Positions 1-6,361 of a stretch of 6,388 nt of DNA are shown piece after piece. The stretch comes from Burkholderiales bacterium (GTDB taxonomy: Bacteria > Pseudomonadota > Gammaproteobacteria > Burkholderiales > Burkholderiaceae_A). A program made the position numbers and the translations under genes. The notes below the pieces were generated by a model. The model was not told where the DNA came from. It made no database searches and saw only the letters and a list, made by a program, of their open reading frames with translations. How positions within the stretch are numbered: position 1 is the stretch's first letter; every line of letters starts with the position of its first letter. Where the stretch lies: positions 1 through 6,388 of the forward strand of contig JAURCW010000073.1 of NCBI GenBank assembly GCA_030828265.1. The letters run 5' to 3'.

Positions 1-181
1 CCTTGCTTGCTTAATGGACAATTCTTGTTGTAGCATAATGTGAATCAGAGCTATGATGGAGACAGCTTTTCCTGAATTGGAAGAGTCACAGCTTTTTTTC
101 AAGTCTCGTCATTGCCCCTGCCTGGTGGACATTTCCCAAACACATGTGGGAGCGATTGTCATGCTGTCCCCTTGGGGGCAC
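1..181. other. Unrecognised segment abutting the broken end of ptsI
   Basis: This stretch occupies the place where the last third of enzyme I should continue, but none of its six frames gives the expected enzyme I C-terminal motifs. G+C is low at the outer end (23 of 60 bases in 1-60, 27 of 60 in 61-120) and rises to 34 of 60 in 121-180. An oligo-A run lies on the minus strand near 93-99. A minus-strand frame is open from a TTG at 100-102 to the window edge (34 codons, beginning LKKSCDSSNSGK), but I do not recognise it. An insertion sequence end, another inserted element, a rearrangement junction or a misassembly would all fit. No terminal repeat, target duplication or transposase can be shown from one side only. 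Confidence 0.4.
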
Positions 182-1339
182 AGAGAGCTGGGACAAGAAG
201 AGATCGGGCGATTGAAGGCTGTACCGAATGGCGCGAGAAGCAAGTGCAGGGTTGTTAGGCCTGTCATGTCCAATAGAAAGCGCAGTGACTTCTTTATCGG
301 CCCCTGCATCGAGTGTGCGAATGGTTACCGGCCGCCCGCCCATGGCTTTAACCACGGCACTGTAGGCTTGGAATTGCTCGTCTTCGCTCGGGATAGTGCT
401 GCGATTCATGAATAGGAACTCACTGCGAAAGAGTCCAATACCATCGCAGCCACGATCAATCGCAATCTGGACGTCGTCGGGGAGATCGATGTTAGCCATA
501 AGCAAGACCGACACCCCATCCAGCGAGCAGCTTGCAAGCTGCTTGAAGTCCTCAAGCGCCTTTAAATCGTCCGCATAAAGCGCCTGCTGGCCCTTGTAAA
601 CCGACTGATCGTCGGCTGTAAGTGCGCCTAAGACCGAGCCTTCATCTGACCGTAAAACAATAATGTCGTTCTGGGCGATTTGATTCAGAAGACCTGAAAC
701 CCCCACCACAGCGGGCAGCCCGAGACTGCGCGCCAGAATAGCCGTATGAGAGGTTGCACTTCCTGTTTCTGTGACGAAGCCAAGAAATCGGTGTCGACGA
801 AGAATAAGCATGTCGGCGGGCGAGATGTCTTTGGCCACAAGAATCCACCCATCGTCGTCTTGGCTATGGCTCTCTAAAACAGCCTCTTCCAGGCCGATAT
901 CACCCTGCATGGCCCGAAGGATTCGATCGACAATCTGTTGAACGTCGGCCTTGCGCTCACGAAGGTAAGGGTCGTCAATTTCATCAAACTGGGCAGAGAC
1001 AGCCTCGAGTTGTTGCAACAGGCCCCACTCCGCATTGCAGCAGTCACTCTCAATGCGTTGCTCAGTAGCGGCAACTAATAGAGGATCTCGAAGAATAATG
1101 GCCTGCAGTTCGAGCAAGGCGGAGACCTCGGCAGAGGGTTCTTGGCCCATGGCCTCTTTAAGGTCGGCAAGCTCTTTATTTACGATGCTAACGGCCTCGC
1201 GAAAGCGCTTAAGCTCGGGTTCAACCTGATCGGGTTCGAGCCTTCGGCGGGGAAGATCGAGACGGGCAGAGGCAAGTACCCATGCCCTGCCCATCGCCAG
1301 CCCATCACCAATACCAACGCCAGAAAGCATCCAGGCCAT
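86..1339 (-). CDS. ptsI: PTS enzyme I, C-terminally truncated (phosphoenolpyruvate-protein phosphotransferase)
   Basis: Enzyme I takes phosphate from PEP and passes it to HPr in the cytoplasm. The 417-residue frame shows the N-terminal HPr-binding/phosphohistidine half with active-site His198 in GSATSHTAI, then the start of the PEP-binding barrel: GLFRSEFLFMNR (302-313), IRTLDAGADK (340-349) and NPALASRAIRYSL (363-375). Similarity ends at FLSQL (381-385). The last ~32 residues are unrelated and reach a TGA. Family members run to about 575 residues, so about 200 are missing, including the counterparts of E. coli Glu431, Asp455 and the acid Cys502. The ATG lies two bases after the ptsH stop, so the genes are probably co-transcribed. 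The active-site motif has Ser194 where Gly or Ala is usual. Family identity is certain. I infer that the truncated product is inactive; a pseudogene or assembly break are the alternatives. Confidence 0.9.
   Translation of the reverse strand: MAWMLSGVGIGDGLAMGRAWVLASARLDLPRRRLEPDQVEPELKRFREAVSIVNKELADLKEAMGQEPSAEVSALLELQAIILRDPLLVAATEQRIESDCCNAEWGLLQQLEAVSAQFDEIDDPYLRERKADVQQIVDRILRAMQGDIGLEEAVLESHSQDDDGWILVAKDISPADMLILRRHRFLGFVTETGSATSHTAILARSLGLPAVVGVSGLLNQIAQNDIIVLRSDEGSVLGALTADDQSVYKGQQALYADDLKALEDFKQLASCSLDGVSVLLMANIDLPDDVQIAIDRGCDGIGLFRSEFLFMNRSTIPSEDEQFQAYSAVVKAMGGRPVTIRTLDAGADKEVTALSIGHDRPNNPALASRAIRYSLQSPDLFLSQLSVPPRGQHDNRSHMCLGNVHQAGAMTRLEKKL
165..182. repeat. Imperfect 18-base palindrome at the ptsI break
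   Basis: On the minus strand it reads TGTGCCCCCAAGGGGACA. The outer three bases pair (TGT/ACA), then comes a G-G mismatch, then CCC/GGG pairs, with a mismatched centre. It starts within a codon or so of where similarity to enzyme I ends. It may be the tip of a mobile element, a hairpin or chance. I did not recognise it as the end of a named insertion sequence. Confidence 0.35.
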
Positions 1340-1341
1340 CT

Positions 1342-1611
1342 CTACGCGTCTTCCCCAAATTTGTCGTGAAATAACTTCACTAGGCTTGCCATGGCCTCGT
1401 CTTCTTGTTCGCCCGTTGTTTCTATGGTGACCTCGGTCCCAAGACCTGCGGCGAGCATGGTGACACCGAGAACACTCTTGGCGTTGATGCGCTTGGTGTT
1501 TCGCTCTAGCCAGATTTCACAGGCGAACGAGGAGGCCATCTGTGAGAGCTTGGAGGAAGCCCGAAGGTGAAGCCCGAGCTTATTGGTGATGGTGACGGTC
1601 TGTCGTGGCAT
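1342..1611 (-). CDS. ptsH: Phosphocarrier protein HPr
   Basis: HPr is the small cytoplasmic carrier that accepts phosphate from enzyme I on a histidine and donates it to EIIA. The 89-residue protein begins MPRQTVTITNKLGLHLRAS, which puts the phosphorylated histidine at the canonical position 15. The regulatory-serine motif KSVLGVTML places Ser46 exactly where HPr kinase/phosphorylase acts. Length matches the family (85-90). The frame is open much further upstream, to about 1893, but that extension overlaps the EIIA gene, and the ATG at 1611 gives the right N-terminus. I see no good Shine-Dalgarno sequence in front of it, so it may depend on coupling from EIIA, which ends 29 bases upstream. 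Residue 16 is Leu where Ala is usual beside the active His. The gene ends two bases before ptsI. Confidence 0.95.
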   Translation of the reverse strand: MPRQTVTITNKLGLHLRASSKLSQMASSFACEIWLERNTKRINAKSVLGVTMLAAGLGTEVTIETTGEQEDEAMASLVKLFHDKFGEDA

Positions 1612-1640
1612 GTGGGTGCTTAATAATTGAAAGAGAGTTT

Positions 1641-2054
1641 TTAACCACTTGCCGGTGGGGGTGAGATGGTTTGTAAGTAGTGTCCAGTATCCTCTCCAAG
1701 TTTGGCGATCAGCTCGCACTGATTGAGAGAGCGGTAGGTGATGGCACGCAACAAAACGGGCAGGCTCACGCCCGCGACTCCTTGGGCGATGTCTGGGTAA
1801 CTGTTCATAAAGCTCAACACCCCGTTGTAAGGGGTAGCGCCAATCATGTCGGTTAAGAAAAAAACGGCCTTGGGTTTTCCAAGCTCCCGCCATCGGGATT
1901 CAAGGGCTTGACCAACCTGGTCGGGCCCTTGGCTTGAGAGCACGTCAAGAACTTCAACGTCTGAAAGTGACCGGCCAAAGCCATGGCAGGCGACGGCATG
2001 GAGTGCCGAGGCAAGTGGCGCATGGCAGACCAAAAAAAGACAGCAACCGCTCAA
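1641..2054 (-). CDS. PTS EIIA component, mannose (EIIA-Man) family
   Basis: This is a 137-residue single-domain protein of the EIIA-Man fold, a cytoplasmic acceptor of phosphate from HPr. The phosphorylatable histidine is His11 in LVCHAPLASAL. The second family signature is LTDMIGATPYN (67-77), and GVSLPVLLRAITYR (95-108) follows. The tail is short and proline-rich. I see no EIIB or EIIC nearby, as is usual for the betaproteobacterial orphan set, where EIIA is thought to regulate rather than carry sugar. The start chosen is TTG, overlapping the gshB stop (TTGA) with AAAGGG ten bases upstream. The first ATG in frame is too far in, beyond the active histidine. The signature is TDMIGATPYN rather than the TDMYGATPSN I expect, a mild departure. 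Confidence 0.88.
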   Translation of the reverse strand: MSGCCLFLVCHAPLASALHAVACHGFGRSLSDVEVLDVLSSQGPDQVGQALESRWRELGKPKAVFFLTDMIGATPYNGVLSFMNSYPDIAQGVAGVSLPVLLRAITYRSLNQCELIAKLGEDTGHYLQTISPPPASG

Positions 2055-3046
2055 GGTCCGTAAGCCCTTTCAACTGCAGAAATGAAGAGTTCTCCAACAT
2101 TAGCTGGCGTCTGGGCTGAAATTTCTTGAAAGCCCGTTGGGCTAGTGACGTTAATTTCCGTAAGCCTCGTGCCGATGATGTCAAGCCCAACCAGAAAGAG
2201 GCCGCGGCTTGCAAGCGTAGGGCCAATGGCCTTCGCGATGGCCTCGTCGTTCTCGTTTAAGGGCTGGGCAACGCCTTTTCCTCCCGCGGCAAGGTTACCC
2301 CGTGAGGCCCCCTCGGGTGGAATGCGAGCAAGGCAGTAGGGCACTGGCTCGCCATTGATTAATAAGACGCGCTTATCACCCTTCACAATCTCTGGAAGGT
2401 AGGTCTGCGCCATGATGGCCCGTGCCTCATTCTGCGTAAGCATCTCGAGAATCACCGGCAGGTTGGGGTCGCTTGAGGAGGTTACAAAAACCCCTGCTCC
2501 GCCCATGGCATCAAGTGGCTTGAAGACAACCTTCTGGTGGGACCCTGCGAAGTCCTTGAGTTGCTTGATATTGCTTGAGACAAGGCCAGGAGCCGCGTAC
2601 TGTGGAAACTCCAGGACGGCCATCTTCTCTCCATGATCACGCAGTGCCGATGGACGGTTGATGACTGGAAGACCCGCATGTTCAAGGGCGGTAAGCATTT
2701 GAGTGGCTGCAAAAAAAGCCTCATCAAAAGGTGGATCCTTGCGCATGATGACGAGGTCGAAATCTTTATGGCTCAGCCACTGCTCACTGCCTGTCGTTGC
2801 CCAAGAGAGCATGAGGTCGGATACGAGCTTTTGCTCTAGATTGAATGGCTTATCAGCGCTTGGCTTAAGGCATCGTGCAGCGATGCTTGGTGTAAGTTCA
2901 GCCCCCGCGTAATGAAGGCTGATGGCCTCGGGCCCGCAGTACCAGCAATCGTGACCGCGTTGCCATGCGGCCCGAATCATTGCAACAGTGGAGTCCTTCG
3001 CGGGCTTAAGGCTTGCTAGGGGGTCGCCTATGAACAGCAGCCGCAT
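2051..3046 (-). CDS. gshB: Glutathione synthetase
   Basis: This cytoplasmic enzyme performs the second step of glutathione synthesis, joining gamma-glutamylcysteine and glycine with ATP. The 331-residue protein matches the bacterial ATP-grasp GshB family along its length. It has the N-terminal MRLLFIGDPLASLKPAKDST, MRKDPPFD (101-108), NRPSALRDHGEK (130-141), the ATP-grasp lysine in VFKPLDAMGGAG (174-185), the flexible loop RIPPEGASRGNLAAGGKG (241-258) and the Mg/ATP site GLDIIGTRLTEINVTSPTG (287-305). The length is normal and no key residue appears missing. The ATG at 3046 gives the family N-terminus. The Shine-Dalgarno is weak (GGGA about 11 bases upstream). It starts 27 bases after gshA, so the two pathway genes are almost certainly one transcript, and its stop overlaps the EIIA start. 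Confidence 0.98.
   Translation of the reverse strand: MRLLFIGDPLASLKPAKDSTVAMIRAAWQRGHDCWYCGPEAISLHYAGAELTPSIAARCLKPSADKPFNLEQKLVSDLMLSWATTGSEQWLSHKDFDLVIMRKDPPFDEAFFAATQMLTALEHAGLPVINRPSALRDHGEKMAVLEFPQYAAPGLVSSNIKQLKDFAGSHQKVVFKPLDAMGGAGVFVTSSSDPNLPVILEMLTQNEARAIMAQTYLPEIVKGDKRVLLINGEPVPYCLARIPPEGASRGNLAAGGKGVAQPLNENDEAIAKAIGPTLASRGLFLVGLDIIGTRLTEINVTSPTGFQEISAQTPANVGELFISAVERAYGP
2065..2070 (-). promoter_or_regulatory. Shine-Dalgarno supporting the TTG start of EIIA
   Basis: AAAGGG on the minus strand lies inside the end of gshB, with a 10-base spacer before the TTG at 2052-2054. It is the best ribosome-binding match near the N-terminus required by the active histidine. The overlapping TTGA suggests translational coupling to gshB. 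Confidence 0.45.
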
Positions 3047-3073
3047 AAGGGGTTGGTCCCGTCTTACGTATGG

Positions 3074-4414
3074 CTAGGGCGTTAGCACCGAGAGGCTCGG
3101 TGAGAGACCCTGAGAGGCAGGATGGGTTGCCTTCAGCTCTCTTGAGGCGGCGAGTAGGGCAAGCCGAGAGACGACACCGTAGAGGTAGAGACGGTTGGGT
3201 GTCGCATCGGGCTCGGCGCCCACCACAGGCTGCTGACAGCCTTCTTCAAAAGGAAGAGGAACAAACCGAGCACCCGGCGCATTGAGGTTTTCGTCCGGAC
3301 CTCGCTCAACGTGCACGCGGTAAAAGCCCCCCACCACGAAACGGTCGATCATGTAGACAACCGGTTCGGCGACCGCGGAGCCCTCGGGCTGGTCCACGGT
3401 CTCAAACGAATGCACGCCCTCTTGAACGATGACATCGGAGAAGACAAGGCCTTCTTTGCCTACAGCCATTTTGTTGCGCTGCTTACGGTTGAGGCCCAAG
3501 ACGTCAGAGGGGTCCTTCACCGTCATGATGCCCATGCCATAGGTTCCAGCATCGGCCTTCACAATAACAAAGGGCTGCTGATTAATGCCGTGCTCTTTGT
3601 ACTTGAGCTGCGTTTTTGACAAGACCTCTGAGACCGCGTCGGCAAGGGCCTGCTCACCAAGTCGTGCCTGAAAATCAAGACCCCGGCATTGACGAAAGAT
3701 AGGGTTAATAAGCCAGGGGTCGATCTGAAGGCGCTGGGCAAACTCTTCGGCCACGCTGTTGTAGGCGGCAAAGTGCTCGGACTTACGACGCGAAGCCCAG
3801 CCGGCATGCAGGGGTGGGAAAACCTTCTGACCGACAAGACCTTGAAGAATAGGGGGCACGCCGGCAGAAAGATCGTTGTTGAGTAAAACCAGGCAAGGCT
3901 CAAAATTCTTAAGGCCAAGTCGGTCGTTCTGGCGAACCAAGGGCTCCACGAGCAAGTTAAAGGCGTCGCCCAGGTTTGTCTGACCCGCGAACTCGGTTGG
4001 CTCGGTGATTTCGGGGTTTAGACTGCCAATCCGAACCTCAAGGCCTGCCTGCTGAAGGAGGTCGCGCAGCCTTGCAATATTGGCAAGGTAAAAGCTGTTG
4101 CGGGTGTGGTTTTCTGGAATGAGCAAGACCCGTGCAATGTCGGGACAGTGGGTTTCAACACTCACCATAAGGGCCTGCACAGCTACTGGAAGCGCGGACT
4201 CACTTAGGTTATTAAACCCACCGGGAAATAGGTTGGTATCGACCGGGGCAAGCTTAAAGCAGGCATTGCGCAGGTCAACCGACCCATAGAAGGGCGGGGA
4301 GTGGGAGCGCCACTGCGACCGGAACCAATGCTCAATCTCTGTGCTGTGATCGAGCACACGTTTTTCCAGGTCGATGAGCCGGCCGCACAGGCTTTGCTGA
4401 ACTTGAGGAAACAT
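3074..4414 (-). CDS. gshA: Glutamate-cysteine ligase (betaproteobacterial/Acidithiobacillus type)
   Basis: This enzyme catalyses the ATP-dependent joining of glutamate and cysteine, the first and usually rate-limiting step of glutathione synthesis, in the cytoplasm. The 446-residue protein resembles the class annotated in Betaproteobacteria and Acidithiobacillus rather than E. coli-type GshA. Conserved-looking blocks are WFRSQWRSHSPPFYGSVDLRN (residues 30-50), FKLAPVDTNLFPGGFNN (53-69), the probable nucleotide-binding VIVKADAGTYGMGIMTV (283-299) and MIDRFVVGGFYRVH (355-368). I place the start at the ATG 4412-4414. The frame extends to a GTG at 4456, but that codon lies in the loop of the terminator after amtB and the extra 14 residues are not family-like. 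No convincing Shine-Dalgarno precedes the ATG, and a -10-like box suggests a leaderless message. gshB follows directly. Confidence 0.93.
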   Translation of the reverse strand: MFPQVQQSLCGRLIDLEKRVLDHSTEIEHWFRSQWRSHSPPFYGSVDLRNACFKLAPVDTNLFPGGFNNLSESALPVAVQALMVSVETHCPDIARVLLIPENHTRNSFYLANIARLRDLLQQAGLEVRIGSLNPEITEPTEFAGQTNLGDAFNLLVEPLVRQNDRLGLKNFEPCLVLLNNDLSAGVPPILQGLVGQKVFPPLHAGWASRRKSEHFAAYNSVAEEFAQRLQIDPWLINPIFRQCRGLDFQARLGEQALADAVSEVLSKTQLKYKEHGINQQPFVIVKADAGTYGMGIMTVKDPSDVLGLNRKQRNKMAVGKEGLVFSDVIVQEGVHSFETVDQPEGSAVAEPVVYMIDRFVVGGFYRVHVERGPDENLNAPGARFVPLPFEEGCQQPVVGAEPDATPNRLYLYGVVSRLALLAASRELKATHPASQGLSPSLSVLTP

Positions 4415-4415
4415 A

Positions 4416-4436
4416 GCCCGATTGTAGCTTTCGGGC
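4416..4436 (-). promoter_or_regulatory. Small hairpin immediately before gshA start
   Basis: On the minus strand GCCCGA and TCGGGC form a perfect 6-bp stem around the 9-base loop AAGCTACAA, ending one base before the gshA ATG and beginning directly after the T run of the amtB terminator. In a read-through transcript from amtB it would occupy the ribosome-binding region. Its function is unknown. Confidence 0.4.
4421..4426 (-). promoter_or_regulatory. Possible -10 box (TACAAT) for gshA
   Basis: On the minus strand TACAAT differs from the sigma-70 consensus TATAAT by one base. Six bases separate it from the A of the gshA ATG, so transcription would begin at or next to the start codon. No good -35 hexamer sits 16-18 bases upstream, because the T tract of the terminator lies there, and there is no extended TGn motif. 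It may be chance. Confidence 0.3.
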
Positions 4437-4471
4437 AAAAAAAAGCCCGCGGTCACTGATGCACCGCGGGC
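4437..4471 (-). terminator. Rho-independent terminator after amtB
   Basis: On the minus strand a perfect 9-bp GC-rich stem (GCCCGCGGT with ACCGCGGGC) encloses a 9-base loop and is followed by eight T. It starts about 55 bases after the amtB stop. This is a textbook intrinsic terminator. It separates glnK-amtB from the gshA operon, so gshA probably needs its own promoter or read-through. Confidence 0.93.
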
Positions 4472-4480
4472 CTGGGGAGG

Positions 4481-4504
4481 AGGGCTGTTGGAAAAGGAAG
4501 CCCT
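4481..4504 (-). other. Weak hairpin between amtB and its terminator
   Basis: On the minus strand AGGGCT and AGCCCT pair as a 6-bp stem around a 12-base pyrimidine-rich loop, with no T run after it. It shares GGGC/GCCC sequence with the two hairpins downstream and could pair with them instead. It may be a transcript-end structure or chance. Confidence 0.25.
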
Positions 4505-4525
4505 TAGGAGAAACTGATTTAAAAC

Positions 4526-5935
4526 TTAATTGCGACCGACAAACTCGGGATAGGCCTCTTGTCCACACTCAACAAGATCAACGCCTTCGTACTCTTCTTC
4601 TTCAGAGACCCGAATACCCATGATGGCCTTGAGAATGCCCCAGACAATGAGGCTGGTGACAAAGACCCAGACAAAGATCGTGATGGCACCCATGATTTGA
4701 CCGGTGAAGGTCGAGTCGGAGTTGGTGATGGGAACCAACAACAGGCCAAGGAGACCCACAACACCGTGCACCGAAATAGCGCCCACGGGGTCGTCAATTT
4801 TCATCGAGTCCAACGCACGGATGGAGAAGACCACCAAGACGCCACCTGCCGCACCAAAGAGCGTTGCTTGTAATGCAGAAGGTGCCGAGGGCTCGGCCGT
4901 AATGGCCACCAGGCCTGCCAAAGCGCCGTTAAGGGCCATGGTGAGATCTGCTTTGCCATAAAGAGCCTTTGATACGAGCAATGCGGCAACCAGACCACCG
5001 GCCGCCGCGGCATTGGTGTTCAGGAAGACCATGGCAACCGCATTGGCGTTGGCAATGTCGCCAAGCTTTAGCACCGAACCGCCGTTAAAGCCAAACCAGC
5101 CCATCCATAGGATGAAGGTGCCGAGCGTAGCCAAGGGCAGGTTTGATCCGAGAATAGGCTTGATTTCACCGTTGGGGCCGTACTTGCCTTTACGGGGACC
5201 AAGCAGCAGCACGCCAGCCAGGGCGGCCGAAGCGCCAGCCATGTGCACAATGCCCGATCCTGCAAAGTCGGAGAAGCCCATGTCGCCCAGGTTGAACATA
5301 CCAAACACGTCCGCGCCATTCCATGTCCAGGCGCCTTCCATGGGGTAGATGAAACCCGTCATGACTACGGTGAAGATCAGGAAGGCCCAAAGCTTCATGC
5401 GCTCAGCAACAGCGCCCGAAACAATGGACATGGCGGTTGCCACAAAGACCACCTGGAAGAAGAAGTCGGAAGGATCGGCGTAAATGGAGTCACCACCGAA
5501 TCCACCTTCACGCTCGGAGAAGCTCTTAAGAACGTCACCGGTAAGACTCTCGCCGCCGGCAATACCTGATAAGAAGTAGCTTCCGTCGTACATGATGGCG
5601 TAGCCACAGACCATGTACATGATGCAGGCAATGGAGTACAGCGCAACGTTCTTGGTAAGAATTTCCGTGGTGTTCTTAGTACGAACAAGGCCTGCCTCGA
5701 GCATAGAAAAGCCAGCGGCCATCCACATCACCAAGGCGCCACAGACTAAAAAGTAAAAGGTGTCCATGGCGTACTGCAGCTCAAAGACATGGCTAAGAAC
5801 ATCGGGTGCGGCCGCAACGGCTGCCGCCGCGGCCTCGGGTGCAGCCGTCTGGGCAAGAACCGGAAGGCACAAAGCCCCTAGTCCTGTCGCCAGAAGCCCG
5901 GCGGCTCCGCGGTTGAGTAGAGAAGTTAATTTCAT
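4526..5935 (-). CDS. amtB: Ammonium channel/transporter AmtB with signal peptide
   Basis: This inner-membrane trimeric channel brings ammonium into the cell and is gated by GlnK. The 469-residue protein begins with a signal peptide (MKLTSLLNR, a hydrophobic core, likely cut after the Ala of VLAQ near residue 28) and a short Ala-rich stretch. About eleven membrane helices follow, as in the family. Functional residues are visible: SDFAGSGIVHM holds Asp223 and the first pore histidine His231, WMGWFGFNGGS (277-287) is a pore segment, and IDDPVGAISVHGVVG holds the second pore histidine His390. The acidic cytoplasmic tail, GIRVSEEEEYEGVDL onward, is typical. GAGGA lies four bases before the ATG. 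glnK ends 41 bases upstream and a terminator follows, so the two form a transcription unit. Nothing appears missing. Confidence 0.98.
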   Translation of the reverse strand: MKLTSLLNRGAAGLLATGLGALCLPVLAQTAAPEAAAAAVAAAPDVLSHVFELQYAMDTFYFLVCGALVMWMAAGFSMLEAGLVRTKNTTEILTKNVALYSIACIMYMVCGYAIMYDGSYFLSGIAGGESLTGDVLKSFSEREGGFGGDSIYADPSDFFFQVVFVATAMSIVSGAVAERMKLWAFLIFTVVMTGFIYPMEGAWTWNGADVFGMFNLGDMGFSDFAGSGIVHMAGASAALAGVLLLGPRKGKYGPNGEIKPILGSNLPLATLGTFILWMGWFGFNGGSVLKLGDIANANAVAMVFLNTNAAAAGGLVAALLVSKALYGKADLTMALNGALAGLVAITAEPSAPSALQATLFGAAGGVLVVFSIRALDSMKIDDPVGAISVHGVVGLLGLLLVPITNSDSTFTGQIMGAITIFVWVFVTSLIVWGILKAIMGIRVSEEEEYEGVDLVECGQEAYPEFVGRN

Positions 5936-5976
5936 AGGTTCCTCACAATGCGATTGGGGTCGTAAAAACGGCTGGT

Positions 5977-6324
<348 letters not shown>

Positions 6325-6361
6325 TTAGAAACGATCGAAAAGGGCTTGATGCCGTTTTAAG

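Noticed and set aside
86..185. A simple frameshift in ptsI, with the true C-terminus in another frame
   Set aside because: The other minus frames read SLCPQGDSMTIAP... (stop at 109-111) and ALCAPKGTA-stop. A few residues of the first line up with E. coli enzyme I at the right spacing (Gly, Pro, Arg, then GKA after the stop), but the LRAS, PM and GVMVETP motifs are missing, and similarity is far lower than in the intact part. I treat this as chance, though an eroded or error-ridden remnant is not fully excluded.
120..185. Group II intron 5' end at the ptsI break (GTGCC...)
   Set aside because: It does not match the GTGYG consensus and no intron domains can be seen in the short flank.
53..415. 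Plus-strand 120-codon frame crossing the ptsI break
   Set aside because: Most of it is antisense to conserved enzyme I codons and the peptide is not recognisable. The part before 183 does not resemble a known transposase.
1342..1893. 183-residue version of HPr
   Set aside because: The extra N-terminal part is antisense-like composition overlapping the EIIA gene out of frame. The ATG at 1611 places His15 and Ser46 exactly.
3311..3619. Plus-strand 102-codon frame
   Set aside because: It lies wholly antisense to conserved gshA motifs, with no ribosome site or family resemblance.
5243..5569. Plus-strand 108-codon frame
   Set aside because: It is the antisense shadow of amtB membrane segments; the His/Asp-rich composition is what the complement of this gene would give.
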